Source: an uncultured Lachnospiraceae bacterium (GTDB taxonomy: Bacteria; Bacillota; Clostridia; Lachnospirales; Lachnospiraceae). Taken from it: a stretch of 53,009 nt of DNA. Location: the NCBI GenBank assembly GCA_905235845.1, contig CAJONG010000001.1, positions 1 through 53,009 on the forward strand. The letters run 5' to 3'. Made by a program: the position numbers and the translations under genes. Shown in pieces: positions 40,171 through 49,353 of this stretch (within the stretch, counting starts at the first letter, position 1; each line of letters opens with the position of its first letter). Under the pieces are notes generated by a model that saw nothing but the letters and a program-made list of their open reading frames with translations, was not told where the DNA came from and ran no database searches.

Positions 40171-40899
40171 ATGAACATTTACGGCTTTGACAAAACATCT
40201 TTACTTAATTACCCGGAGCATGTAGCGGCCACGGTATTTACCGGTGGTTGTAATTTGCGCTGCCCGTATTGTCATAACAGCGAGCTGGTATTTAATCCGC
40301 CGGCTGATATGAGGATACCGGAGGAAGAGGTGCTTGCTCATCTTAAGAAGCGAAGCAATGTACTTACGGGACTGTGTATTACCGGAGGAGAGCCGACATT
40401 GCAGCCTGACTTACGGGACTTTATCGTAAAGGTGAGGCAACTCGGGTATAAGATCAAGTTAGATACCAACGGACTTAAGCCGGACACCCTTAAAGTACTT
40501 CTTGATGAAGGTCTTCTTGACTATGTGGCGATGGATATCAAGGCCGGAAGAGATAATTACGGTCGCGCCGCGGGAGTTGATATAGATATTGATAAGATCA
40601 GTGAATCGGTTCATATTCTGCTTAAGTCAGATATAGAGTTCGAACTTCGAACAACTGTTGTAAAAGGCATACATACCGAAGAAGACTTTACGGATATCAA
40701 GAGCTGGCTTTCAGAGATCTTAGGTGAATCCGGCACCGGCAGCAGGATAACCCGCTACTTTCTCCAGTCCTATGTCTACCGTGATACGGTACTTGATCCT
40801 GACGGCAATTACGAATCTTTTTCTAAGGAAGAGCTGGAACGATTCGCACATATACTGTCTCCCATAGCAGATGAAGTGGCATTGAGGGGGATAGAATAA
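40171..40899 (+). CDS. Radical SAM activase, NrdG-like (anaerobic ribonucleotide reductase activating protein)
   Basis: The 242-residue enzyme has the CxxxCxxC cluster (GGCNLRCPYCHNSEL, about residues 25-39) and the SAM-binding GGEPTLQ. An N-terminal MNIYGFDKTSLLNYPEHVAATVF matches the NrdG2-type activases. It would generate the glycyl radical of a ribonucleotide reductase, but no nrdD is nearby, so another glycyl-radical target is possible. ATG 40171 is chosen because an upstream GTG lies inside the terminator hairpin. No strong ribosome site is visible. Confidence 0.85.
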   Translation: MNIYGFDKTSLLNYPEHVAATVFTGGCNLRCPYCHNSELVFNPPADMRIPEEEVLAHLKKRSNVLTGLCITGGEPTLQPDLRDFIVKVRQLGYKIKLDTNGLKPDTLKVLLDEGLLDYVAMDIKAGRDNYGRAAGVDIDIDKISESVHILLKSDIEFELRTTVVKGIHTEEDFTDIKSWLSEILGESGTGSRITRYFLQSYVYRDTVLDPDGNYESFSKEELERFAHILSPIADEVALRGIE

Positions 40900-40906
40900 G
40901 CTTAAT

Positions 40907-40954
40907 TTGCAAAATTTACATTATTAGCTTAAAATTTATTGCAAAATTTACATT
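40907..40954 (+). repeat. Direct repeat in AT-rich intergenic DNA
   Basis: TTGCAAAATTTACATT occurs at 40907-40922 and 40939-40954, a 32-bp period. A shorter relic follows near 40978. It could be a regulator or nucleoid-protein site between the activase and tadA; a tandem pair of a ten-base unit (ATCTCGAAGA) also lies near 41069. Confidence 0.6.
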
Positions 40955-40995
40955 TTTGCCACAAAACCCGTTGAATAATTTGCATTTTAAGAAAT

Positions 40996-41045
40996 CGGGC
41001 GGGAATTCTCGGCTATTTATAGCCGAGATGAAAGCCCGTTATTTT
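40996..41045 (+). terminator. Two-part hairpin terminator after the NrdG-like gene
   Basis: CTCGGCTA/TAGCCGAG (loop TTTA) lies inside CGGGC/GCCCG, followed by TTATTTTG. The rest of the gene-free stretch 40900-41178 shows only the direct repeats. Confidence 0.75.
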
Positions 41046-41178
41046 GTTGTATCGGCTATACTATATGTATCTCGAAGAATCTCGAAGAATTATCAACAGT
41101 TCAACTTGATTTTCAAAAAGAATAAATCTACAATATGAAAAAGTATGGTCAGAACTTCCTGAAAAGGAAAAATTACAA

Positions 41179-41661
41179 ATGTATAGTGATGAAGAGAAGT
41201 TCATGCGCGAGGCCATAAGGCAGGCGCAGAAAGCCGCGGCCTTGGGCGAAGTACCCATAGGCTGCGTAATTGAATACGAAGGTAAGATAATCGGTCGCGG
41301 CTATAACAGGCGTAAGATCGACAGGAATACCTTATCCCATGCCGAGCTTAACGCCATCCGCAAGGCATCAAAGAAGATGGGGGACTGGCGCCTGGAAGAG
41401 TGTACGATGTATGTGACTCTTGAGCCCTGTCAGATGTGTTCGGGTGCCATAGTCCAGGCGAGGATTCCAAGGCTTGTCATAGGCTGTATGAATCCCAAGG
41501 CGGGATGCGCAGGCTCGATCTTAAACCTTTTGCAGGTTCCGGAATTCAACCATCGGGTTGACATAACATATGGAGTGCTGGAAGAAGAGTGCTCTGCGAT
41601 GCTTACCGATTTCTTCAAAGACCTGCGGCTGCGGCTTAAGACAGAATACTATCGATCATAG
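41179..41661 (+). CDS. tadA: tRNA adenosine(34) deaminase
   Basis: The 160-residue deaminase has the zinc site HAELNAI plus LEPCQMCSGAI (PCxxC), and the substrate-binding GYNRR. It converts A34 to inosine in tRNA-Arg. AAAAGGA precedes the ATG. As in Bacillus, it lies next to the signal recognition particle RNA gene. Confidence 0.95.
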   Translation: MYSDEEKFMREAIRQAQKAAALGEVPIGCVIEYEGKIIGRGYNRRKIDRNTLSHAELNAIRKASKKMGDWRLEECTMYVTLEPCQMCSGAIVQARIPRLVIGCMNPKAGCAGSILNLLQVPEFNHRVDITYGVLEEECSAMLTDFFKDLRLRLKTEYYRS

Positions 41662-41715
41662 AAAAATCACACCAAAATGAAAAAATAAGTGTCACTAAAA
41701 GCGGATATGTGATAG

Positions 41716-41721
41716 TATAAT
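41716..41721 (+). promoter_or_regulatory. -10 element of the SRP RNA gene
   Basis: A perfect TATAAT lies about eight bases before the inferred RNA 5' end. The -35 region at 17-bp spacing is poor. Confidence 0.6.
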
Positions 41722-41727
41722 ATTGCT

Positions 41728-41910
41728 TGGATCCCGTGTGGAAGGGAGCTTATAGCTTCCCTCTGAGGGCCCGGGTCTTACGCAATGAGACTCTACGAAT
41801 CTGGTCAGGGCAGGAATGCAGCAGCCATAAGAAGAAATTCTCATGTGCCGTGAGGGTGCCTGGGCAGGCTTGGAGGTACAGTACTATATGTTGCCTTACA
41901 TACGGGATTT
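41728..41910 (+). ncRNA. ffs: Signal recognition particle RNA
   Basis: The Ffh-binding core GGTCAGGGCAGGAATGCAGC lies near 41803-41822, and flanking strands (CCGGGTCTTACGCAATGAGA upstream; TCTCATGTGCCGTGAGGGTGCC downstream) form the long helix and closely resemble the Bacillus scRNA. The 5' ATCCCGTGT pairs with ATACGGGAT at about 41900-41908, fixing the ends to within a few bases. A 5' hairpin (GGGAGCT/AGCTTCCC) may be the Alu-type domain. Length is about 183 nt. The RNA targets membrane and secreted proteins. dnaX, which follows it in Bacillus, is replaced here by a GH3 gene. Confidence 0.93.
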
Positions 41911-41965
41911 AACTTTACCTACATGATATGGGACAGTTCATTTGCTACGAAATTGGAGGTTAGGT

Positions 41966-44803
41966 ATGAAATACACGTTTGATTGGAAGGAATATGCGCG
42001 AATAGCAAGAGCCATGGTATCAGAGGGCTGTGTGTTGCTTAAGAATGACAAGGGAGCCCTGCCGATCAAGTCGGGCGAGAAGGTGGCGGTATTCGGACGC
42101 ATACAGTTTAATTATATTAAGAGCGGTACAGGCTCCGGAGGAATGGTCAATGCTCCTTATGTGGTATCGATCCTTGATGCACTTAAGGAAGAGAAGGATA
42201 TTACCATAGATGAAGAGCTTCTTAAGATATATGAGAACTGGGTCAGTGAGAATCCCTTTGATAAGGGTGAAGGCTGGGCCAAGGAGCCGTGGAGTCAGCT
42301 TGAGATGACGGTATCCGATGATGTGGCATCGTCAGCGGCTTCCCGTTCAGATATCGCTGTTGTCATCATAGGCAGAAGTGCAGGAGAGGACAGGGACAGC
42401 TCGGCAGATAAGGGCGCATATAATCTGTCCGATGAAGAAGAACAGATGCTCTCTGCTGTCACCAAGGCTTTTAATAGAGTGGCGGTCATCCTTAATGTAG
42501 GCAGCATCATCGATATGAAATGGGTGGATAAGTATGAGCCGCAGGCTGTGATGTATGTATGGCAGGGTGGTATGGAAGGCGGTCATGGAATAGCCGATGT
42601 CCTTATGGGAAGAGTGTGTCCGTCGGGAAGACTCTCGGATACGATAGCCTATGATATAAAGGATTATCCCTCTACCAAGAATTTCGGAGCGGAGGATAAG
42701 AATCACTATGAAGAGGATATATATGTAGGCTACAGATATTTTGAATCTATTGCAAAGGATAAGGTAATGTATCCTTTCGGATTCGGTCTGTCTTATACGA
42801 CCTTTAATATGGAGTCAAGTATGAGTCAGGGAGAGGATTCCATCCGTGTGTCAACGACCGTGACCAATACAGGTGAGGTTGCAGGCAAGGAAGTGGTACA
42901 GGTATACTACGAGGCACCGCAGGGTAAGTTAGGCAAGCCTCTTAGAAGTCTTATAAGGTTCGGCAAGACGGATGTACTTGTTCCCGGAGCATCTGAGACA
43001 GTTACACTTGACTTTGCGATGGCAGATATGGCAAGCTTCGATGACAGCGGCATCACGGGGCATAGGGACTGTTATGTGCTTGAGGCCGGTGAATACATTA
43101 TATACGCAGGTACTGATGTGCGTAATGCGGAGCTTATAGGAAGCTTCACATTAGGTGACACTGTTGTCATAAGTGAATGTGAGGAGGCGTGCTCACCCAT
43201 AGAGGAGCTTAAGAGGATGCACCTTAAGATCACTGATGATGGCAATAAGATGGAGTATGAGTCTGTTTCCTTAAGAAGCTATGACTTAAGAGACAGGATC
43301 ATAGACAGACGGCCCGAGGACAGGGAATGTACCGGTGATAAGGGTTATAAGTACATAGATATGATGAGGGGCGAGGTATCCATGGAGGATTATCTCGACC
43401 AGTTAACAGATCTTGACCTGATACATATGTCACGCGGTGAGGGAATGTGTTCGCCGAAGGTTACTCCCGGTGTGGCATCATGCTTCGGAGGCGTGACGGA
43501 TAAGCTTAATAAGGACTATGGTATGCCTATAGCAGCCTGTTCCGACGGTCCATCCGGAATCCGTATGGATTGCGGGACAGAGGCATTCTCGCTGCCTAAC
43601 GCCACCTTGCAGGCATGTTCATTCAATTTATCTCTCATAGAGAGACTCTATGAATATGAAGGCAAGGAACTTAGGAAAAATAAGATAGACTCACTCTTAG
43701 GACCGGGACTCAATATTCATCGTAACCCTATTAACGGACGTAACTTCGAGTACTATTCCGAAGATCCCTATCTGACAGGAGCATGTGCGGTAGCGGAGCT
43801 TAAGGGTCTGCATAAGTATGAAGTGACGGGAACCTGCAAGCATTTTGCCACCAACAATCAGGAATTCAAGAGGCACTTCGTGGATGCAGTGATCTCCGTA
43901 AGGGCTCTAAGAGAGATATATCTGAAGGCCTTTGAGATGGCTGTGAAGGAAGGAGGGGCTTTCCTTATCATGACCACATACGGGCCGCTCAACGGTATCT
44001 ATACGGCAAGTAATTATGACCTTGATACGACGATACTAAGAGACGAATGGGGATTTAACGGTGCGGTCATGACTGACTGGTGGGCCAAGATGGGACCTGC
44101 CGGAAGCGCACTTAAGCATACGGACCCCAAGATGAAGGAGCTGCTTGAAGAAGAGGCTACGATCAAGAATACCACAGCCATGATAAGTGCGCAGAATGAT
44201 CTGTATAAGGTTACTGCGGATTCGGAAGGCAATGCCAATCTGGATAATGCCGAGGATGGTCTTAAGAAGGGACTGATCACAAGAGGCGAGCTTCTGCGTA
44301 ATGCTGCCAATATATGTAATGCACTTAAGAAGCTGGCAGTAAGCAGAAGGCTGGTAGACGGAGAGGATGAGATAGAGGTTAAGAATGCCCCCAAGGGAGC
44401 GGATAAGAATACTTATTATATGCCGTATACGGAGACAGACGGTAAGGAGACGCTTCTTGATACCACGGGTCTTCACACGGAAGGCGGCTCCAATAATATC
44501 TACACCCTTCATATCAATACACAGGGAATATATGATTTGGTATTCAGACTTAAGTCCGATGCCGGCGAGCTCTCACAGACTACAATGACCGTATCTGAGA
44601 ATAATATGATCCGCGGTGCCATAACCGTAAGCGGAACTCAGGGTGAATGGGTAGAGCGAAAGGTCGAGATAGATGCAAGCTATCAGACGGATAATTATCT
44701 GGCGATATATTTTGCCCAGACCGGAATAGATATAGACAGCATAAGGTTCGTTCTTAAGAAGAAGCTGGATATGGGTGATAAGAGAGATGTGGATTTCTTA
44801 TAG
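41966..44803 (+). CDS. GH3 beta-glucosidase with permuted domain order and C-terminal CBM
   Basis: The 945-residue protein starts with the normally C-terminal GH3 sandwich (GCVLLKNDKGALPIKSGEKVAVFG, 1-280), then a fibronectin-III-like domain (about 290-405), and only then the TIM barrel (about 470-800). The nucleophile Asp704 lies in VMTDWW. A CBM6-like domain (about 815-940) ends it. This order is as in some ruminal GH3 enzymes. There is no signal peptide, so it is cytoplasmic and should release glucose from imported beta-glucosides. ATG 41966 follows GGAGGTTAGGT. No adjacent transporter is present, so uptake may depend on MsmX-powered importers. Confidence 0.92.
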   Translation: MKYTFDWKEYARIARAMVSEGCVLLKNDKGALPIKSGEKVAVFGRIQFNYIKSGTGSGGMVNAPYVVSILDALKEEKDITIDEELLKIYENWVSENPFDKGEGWAKEPWSQLEMTVSDDVASSAASRSDIAVVIIGRSAGEDRDSSADKGAYNLSDEEEQMLSAVTKAFNRVAVILNVGSIIDMKWVDKYEPQAVMYVWQGGMEGGHGIADVLMGRVCPSGRLSDTIAYDIKDYPSTKNFGAEDKNHYEEDIYVGYRYFESIAKDKVMYPFGFGLSYTTFNMESSMSQGEDSIRVSTTVTNTGEVAGKEVVQVYYEAPQGKLGKPLRSLIRFGKTDVLVPGASETVTLDFAMADMASFDDSGITGHRDCYVLEAGEYIIYAGTDVRNAELIGSFTLGDTVVISECEEACSPIEELKRMHLKITDDGNKMEYESVSLRSYDLRDRIIDRRPEDRECTGDKGYKYIDMMRGEVSMEDYLDQLTDLDLIHMSRGEGMCSPKVTPGVASCFGGVTDKLNKDYGMPIAACSDGPSGIRMDCGTEAFSLPNATLQACSFNLSLIERLYEYEGKELRKNKIDSLLGPGLNIHRNPINGRNFEYYSEDPYLTGACAVAELKGLHKYEVTGTCKHFATNNQEFKRHFVDAVISVRALREIYLKAFEMAVKEGGAFLIMTTYGPLNGIYTASNYDLDTTILRDEWGFNGAVMTDWWAKMGPAGSALKHTDPKMKELLEEEATIKNTTAMISAQNDLYKVTADSEGNANLDNAEDGLKKGLITRGELLRNAANICNALKKLAVSRRLVDGEDEIEVKNAPKGADKNTYYMPYTETDGKETLLDTTGLHTEGGSNNIYTLHINTQGIYDLVFRLKSDAGELSQTTMTVSENNMIRGAITVSGTQGEWVERKVEIDASYQTDNYLAIYFAQTGIDIDSIRFVLKKKLDMGDKRDVDFL

Positions 44804-44865
44804 GATTTGTTGCCCGGCAGCAGATTACGCTTGGAGCATGGATAACATAATTTAAAGATCAGGTA

Positions 44866-44923
44866 TTGACAGGTCGCTTTGACGGGAGTATATTAAGTGT
44901 ACTAGATGTTCTAGTACACTTAA
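44866..44923 (+). promoter_or_regulatory. Promoter with overlapping palindromic operator of the GntR-ABC operon
   Basis: TTGACA (44866-44871), 17 bp, TATATT (44889-44894). A perfect palindrome with 14-base arms and a 3-base centre (44893-44923, core GTGTACTAG/CTAGTACAC) overlaps the -10 end and the start site, as expected for a repressor site of the GntR encoded next. Confidence 0.88.
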
Positions 44924-45044
44924 TTTTTGCCAAAATCACGGGCTACCGGACTTATAAGCCGGAGACTACCGAACTGACAGCCTGGAGACTAAAGGTTCGC
45001 TATGGCAGAGAATGACAGAATACAAAGGGAAGGAGACGCGGAAG

Positions 45045-45428
45045 ATGCTTATTAACATCGATTATCAGGACAAAAGACCGATATATGAGCAGATAACCGA
45101 GAAGCTTCAGAATCTGATAGTGAAGGGCGTGCTTGCGGAGAATGACAAGATACCGTCAGTGCGTAACATGGCGATAGAGCTGTCCATCAATCCCAACACC
45201 ATACAGAGAGCATATCAGGAGCTGGAACGGGCAGGCTATATATATACGGTAAAGGGCAGAGGCAATTTCGTTTCGCCAAGTGAGAGTTGGAAGAAGGATA
45301 AGCTTGGCGAAGCAATGAAAGATTTTGAAGAGAAAGTGACAGAGCTTATCCATCTGGGTGTATCCGGCGATGAGATGCACAGACATATAGACGATGTGGT
45401 CAAGAAGGAGGGGACGAATAATGATTGA
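45045..45428 (+). CDS. GntR-family regulator, YtrA type
   Basis: The 127-residue protein has a winged-helix GntR domain (RPIYEQITEKLQNLIVKGVLAENDKIPSVRNMAIELSINPNTIQRAYQELERAGYIYTVKGRGNFV) and a short two-helix C-terminus, the YtrA layout. It most likely represses its own operon through the palindrome at 44893-44923. The start at ATG 45045 follows AAGGAGACG; ATG 45012 is possible but lacks a good site. Its stop overlaps the ATPase start. Confidence 0.9.
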   Translation: MLINIDYQDKRPIYEQITEKLQNLIVKGVLAENDKIPSVRNMAIELSINPNTIQRAYQELERAGYIYTVKGRGNFVSPSESWKKDKLGEAMKDFEEKVTELIHLGVSGDEMHRHIDDVVKKEGTNND

Positions 45429-46323
45429 GATACAGGGATTAAGCAAGAGATTCGATGATTTCTACGCTATTAACGGGATCTCGGCAACGATCGAGGAAGG
45501 TCATGTATTTGGGTTAGTTGGAACGAACGGAGCCGGTAAGAGCACTCTGCTTCGTATGATAGCGGGTGTACTTAAGCCTACCGACGGACAGGTAACTGTG
45601 GACGGAAGGCAGGTGTACGAGGCTCCGGAGGTTAAGAAGGACATCTTCTATATATCGGATGAGCAGTATTACTTCGCCAATTCCACACCCGAAGATATGA
45701 AGAATTACTATAAGGGTATGTATGAAAAATTCGACGAATCCAGATTTAACGACCTCTTAGGCAAATTCGGACTCGGGACTAACCGTAGGATCAATACATT
45801 CTCCAAGGGCATGAAGAAGCAGCTTTCGGTCATATTGGGAGTATGTGCCAATACGAAATATCTTCTCTGTGACGAGACCTTCGACGGTCTTGACCCTGTG
45901 ATGAGACAGGCCGTCAAGAAGATATTCATAGCGGAGCTTGAAGACAGAGCCATGACCCCTATAATAGCTTCTCATAACCTAAGAGAGCTTGAGGATATAT
46001 GTGATCATGTGGGGCTCCTTCATCAGGGAGGTATTCTCTTCTCTAAGGATCTGGATGAGATGAAGCTTGGTATCCACAGACTTCAGTGTGTATTCGGATC
46101 GGATGAGGATAAAGACAGCTTTCTGTCGGGGCTTAATATCATGAGCCATGAAGAGAGAGGCTCGCTTCATACGGTGACGGTTCGTGGGACAAGGGAGGAA
46201 CTTGAAGAGGCATTATCTAAGACGCATACTGTTTTTGCGGAAGTATTGCCATTATCTCTTGAGGAGATATTCATAAGTGAGACGGAGGTGGTAGGATATG
46301 ACATCAAGAACATTATCGCTTAA
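45421..46323 (+). CDS. ABC transporter ATP-binding protein (YtrB-like)
   Basis: The 300-residue ATPase has Walker A GTNGAGKST, a signature FSKGMKKQLSV and an unusual Walker B (LLCDETFDGLDPVMR, with Cys before Asp-Glu). The pattern is usual for YtrA-linked exporters. ATG 45421 follows AAGGAGG inside the end of the GntR gene (8-base overlap), giving translational coupling. The operon is expected to be induced by a cell-envelope-active compound; the cargo is unknown. Confidence 0.93.
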   Translation: MIEIQGLSKRFDDFYAINGISATIEEGHVFGLVGTNGAGKSTLLRMIAGVLKPTDGQVTVDGRQVYEAPEVKKDIFYISDEQYYFANSTPEDMKNYYKGMYEKFDESRFNDLLGKFGLGTNRRINTFSKGMKKQLSVILGVCANTKYLLCDETFDGLDPVMRQAVKKIFIAELEDRAMTPIIASHNLRELEDICDHVGLLHQGGILFSKDLDEMKLGIHRLQCVFGSDEDKDSFLSGLNIMSHEERGSLHTVTVRGTREELEEALSKTHTVFAEVLPLSLEEIFISETEVVGYDIKNIIA

Positions 46324-48565
46324 TCTATTCAAGGGCGAGTGTAAGCGCAGGTTATGGCTGTACGCTCTTACGCTTGTTGTATTCATAGCCCTTCAGCCGG
46401 GCGCATTGCTCATGGATATAGACAGATGGCTGATGTGGGGAATCAGACCGGCCATGATGATCGCCAATATCAAGGGCACGGTTGCCATATCTTATATAGG
46501 TATTTTATTCATGATACTTGCTGTGATATACGCGACGGTATGTTACGGTTATATATTCTCAAGATCAAGGGTGGATATGTATCACAGCCTGCCCATGAAC
46601 AGGAACGAGCTTTTTGTCGTGAACTATCTGTCGGGGCTCCTGCCATTCATGGCGATAGAGCTTATGGTGAGTCTGCTTCAGATGTGTGTGGTCCTGATCA
46701 AGGGACTTGGAGGTCACGGCATAGGTAATGTGATATTCTCTACATACATCTACTCCGTATTCTTATTCATGCTTGCATACAGTATCACGATTTTGGCTTT
46801 GTCACTGTGCGGTAATCCGGTAATAGGACTTATGCTAAGCGGCGCTGTAATGTTAGGCTACGAGTTCACGGAGATGATCATAAGCTGGTACAGTAACTTT
46901 TGTTTCCAGACCCACAGCTATATATCTTCAGAGGATTATCCGTTGTGGAAGCTTGTATTGTCACCAAGTAGTTTCGAGAACAGACTCGGTAATACAATAG
47001 GTGATACTCCTGTAAGGTTCATGGTGCTTATAGCGGTGACAGTGATATATACATTGCTTGCGGCTTTCCTATATAGGATCAGACCCTCCGAGAGTGCCGG
47101 CAAGGCGGTATGCTATAAGATACTTCAGCCGATCATCAGAATGCCTCTCGTGGTGATAGCGGCACTGAGCGGCGGTATATATCTGGTGTTCGTATCGGGC
47201 GATGTGATGACGGCAGGCTGGTACTGGATGCTTTTTGCCTTCGCCGGGATACTGACACATGTGGTAGCTGAGATAGTTTTACAGCTTGACTTTAAGAAGG
47301 CTATTAGGCACTGGCAGCAGCTTATCATATCTCTTGCGGTAGCTGCGGTCATAGCATGCTTCTTCCTGTATGACATCGGAGGATATGACAGATATATCCC
47401 TAAGGATAATAAGGTTTCCAGTGCAGCCATAGCACTTAGTGATATAGATATGGATATAAGCAGCTTCGAATTCACGGGAAGAGGAGCCGGCGAAGATATC
47501 GAATATATAGACAGGACCGCTTATATCCTTAGGGAGATGAAGTCTGAGAACAATACGGCTATCAGACAACTGGCATCCCTTGGGGTGGCAAGCATCGATC
47601 CGGAGAGGTCCGTGTTCAAACGTATAGAGAAGCAGCGTAGACAGGAGATGACTTATGACGGAGTATATTACAGTCAGAAGATATCGTCGGAATCCTCAGA
47701 GGATAACAGGAAGTTAAGCTATACCATAAGATATGATCTCACCAATGGCAGAACGGTATACCGTACCTATGCGGCCAGTCTGTCAGAGGCCTACGCGCCT
47801 GCGGAAGCTATATATGACAGTGCGGAGTATAAGGAAGCATCATATCAGATAGATGAGATGATAGGAAAGGGATTATTCGACAAAGTTACTCTTACGGACA
47901 GCTTCTATGATGAGGTATTCAAGCTCAGTGGTGATGATATAGATACATTCCTTACGGAGCTTGATAAGGATATGAAGTCGATGACTCTTAAGAGGATAGT
48001 GGATGAATATCCTATATATCAGGTCACGGGTATAATGAAAGACTCTGAGATGATGGGATATTACAATGATATGCTCTACGGATATTATATATATCCGGAT
48101 TATACGAACACCATCGCATTCTTAAAAAGCAGGGGGGCTAATGTCGATACCGTACAGAGGCTTGCCCCGGATAGGATAGATCATGTCGAGATAACTGATT
48201 ACAGCAGAGCCAATGATCCGGTGATACTCTATGAAGATATTGATGCCAAGGCTTCGCAACAGTTCGTGGAACCGGTTAAGGTAATGTACAATGAAGATGA
48301 GGATAAGGCTATCATTAAGGAGATCAATGATATAGCCGTATATGATCACTTCTGCTATGTCAACAGCATATTCAAGCCCTACGAAGAGAACCTGGATATC
48401 AACATCTTCTATCAGACAGACAATGGCTTCCTAAATTCAGTCTATGTAAGGATACCTAAGGGTAAGCTGCCGGAAAAGGTACGGGATGATATAGAGAAAG
48501 CCTACGAGGAAGGCGATTATGCCAATAACGGCGAAATCTATGCAACATCTACTATCATAGATTAA
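46298..48565 (+). CDS. ABC transporter permease (DUF6449-type)
   Basis: The 755-residue protein has at least nine TM segments in its first half (SLNLFKGECKRRLWLYALTLVVFIALQPGALL is the first; VDMYHSLPMNRNELF is a typical cytoplasmic loop), then a large soluble domain of about 380 residues. It overlaps the ATPase gene by 26 bases. The arrangement matches the large permeases that follow YtrA-type GntR and ATPase genes in Clostridia. The soluble domain may recognise an external compound. Substrate unknown. Confidence 0.88.
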   Translation: MTSRTLSLNLFKGECKRRLWLYALTLVVFIALQPGALLMDIDRWLMWGIRPAMMIANIKGTVAISYIGILFMILAVIYATVCYGYIFSRSRVDMYHSLPMNRNELFVVNYLSGLLPFMAIELMVSLLQMCVVLIKGLGGHGIGNVIFSTYIYSVFLFMLAYSITILALSLCGNPVIGLMLSGAVMLGYEFTEMIISWYSNFCFQTHSYISSEDYPLWKLVLSPSSFENRLGNTIGDTPVRFMVLIAVTVIYTLLAAFLYRIRPSESAGKAVCYKILQPIIRMPLVVIAALSGGIYLVFVSGDVMTAGWYWMLFAFAGILTHVVAEIVLQLDFKKAIRHWQQLIISLAVAAVIACFFLYDIGGYDRYIPKDNKVSSAAIALSDIDMDISSFEFTGRGAGEDIEYIDRTAYILREMKSENNTAIRQLASLGVASIDPERSVFKRIEKQRRQEMTYDGVYYSQKISSESSEDNRKLSYTIRYDLTNGRTVYRTYAASLSEAYAPAEAIYDSAEYKEASYQIDEMIGKGLFDKVTLTDSFYDEVFKLSGDDIDTFLTELDKDMKSMTLKRIVDEYPIYQVTGIMKDSEMMGYYNDMLYGYYIYPDYTNTIAFLKSRGANVDTVQRLAPDRIDHVEITDYSRANDPVILYEDIDAKASQQFVEPVKVMYNEDEDKAIIKEINDIAVYDHFCYVNSIFKPYEENLDINIFYQTDNGFLNSVYVRIPKGKLPEKVRDDIEKAYEEGDYANNGEIYATSTIID

Positions 48566-48630
48566 GGATAGCTGATACAGAAGAAAAAGGATAGATTCGA
48601 ATAAAAGGATCGATCCGGATATGGATAATA

Positions 48631-48663
48631 AAAGCCGCAGGTTATGGCTTAACCTGCGGCTTT
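48631..48663. terminator. Bidirectional intrinsic terminator
   Basis: AAAGCCGCAGGTTA pairs perfectly with TAACCTGCGGCTTT (14 bp), ending the permease gene on one strand and the cyclophilin gene on the other. Confidence 0.93.
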
Positions 48664-48668
48664 ACTTA

Positions 48669-49190
48669 TCAGAGCTTATCCGGTTCGGGGTAATCCACAC
48701 CGAAGGTATCCACCGTAATGGTTGCGATCATCTGCTCCTCTATAGGTCTGTCATTATAGTCTGTTGCAGTCTCTGCTATCTTATTGACATTCTCCATGCC
48801 CTCTGTCACCTTGCCGAATGCGGCGTAATCGCCGTCAAGATGAGGACTGTTCTTATGCATTATGAAAAACTGTGAGCCTGCGCTGTCTGGGAACATGGAA
48901 CGGGCCATGGATAATACGCCCTCTGTATGCTTAAGATTATTCTCAAAGCCGTTACTGCTGAATTCGCCCTTGATAGAATAACCGGGGCCTCCCATACCTG
49001 TGCCTTCAGGACATCCGCCCTGTATCATGAAGCCTTTTATGACCCTGTGGAAGATAAGCCCGTTATAGAAGCCCTTATTGATAAGGCTTATGAAATTATA
49101 CACGGACTGGGGCGCGATATCGGGGTAGAGCTCTGCCTTGATGACATCGCCGTTTTTCATTGTAATGGTTACTATCGGATTAGTGTTCAT
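48669..49190 (-). CDS. Peptidyl-prolyl cis-trans isomerase (cyclophilin type)
   Basis: The 173-residue protein has the cyclophilin core: FISLINKGFYNGLIFHRVIKGFMIQGGCPEGTG, then FFIMHKNSPHLDGDYAAFGKVTEGMENV. The catalytic Arg in FHRV and Phe/Gln residues of FMIQGG and SQFFI are present. It has no signal peptide and should act in the cytoplasm. GGAGGA precedes the ATG. It faces the permease gene and shares its terminator. Confidence 0.95.
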   Translation of the reverse strand: MNTNPIVTITMKNGDVIKAELYPDIAPQSVYNFISLINKGFYNGLIFHRVIKGFMIQGGCPEGTGMGGPGYSIKGEFSSNGFENNLKHTEGVLSMARSMFPDSAGSQFFIMHKNSPHLDGDYAAFGKVTEGMENVNKIAETATDYNDRPIEEQMIATITVDTFGVDYPEPDKL

Positions 49191-49353
49191 TGATTATTCC
49201 TCCGTTAATATTACTGTCTCCGTTCCTAATCTTACCATAACTTGTAATAACTCGCCATATCATAAGGCGCATTATTGTGGTAGAATAATAGGGCTTGGTA
49301 AAAAGCAATGATCAAGAACAAAGCGGAGCCAACGCTCCGGAATGGAGACTAAT

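Noticed and set aside
41135-41218. Small upstream frame overlapping the start of tadA (27 codons)
   Set aside because: No ribosome site and no sign of conserved peptide; it overlaps tadA out of frame.
44893-44923. Terminator before the GntR gene
   Set aside because: It is followed by TTTTTG, but it overlaps the -10 and start site of a strong promoter; an operator explains the symmetry better.
46354-46728. Plus-strand frame inside the ABC permease gene
   Set aside because: It lies wholly in another frame of a well-supported membrane protein and shows no domain.
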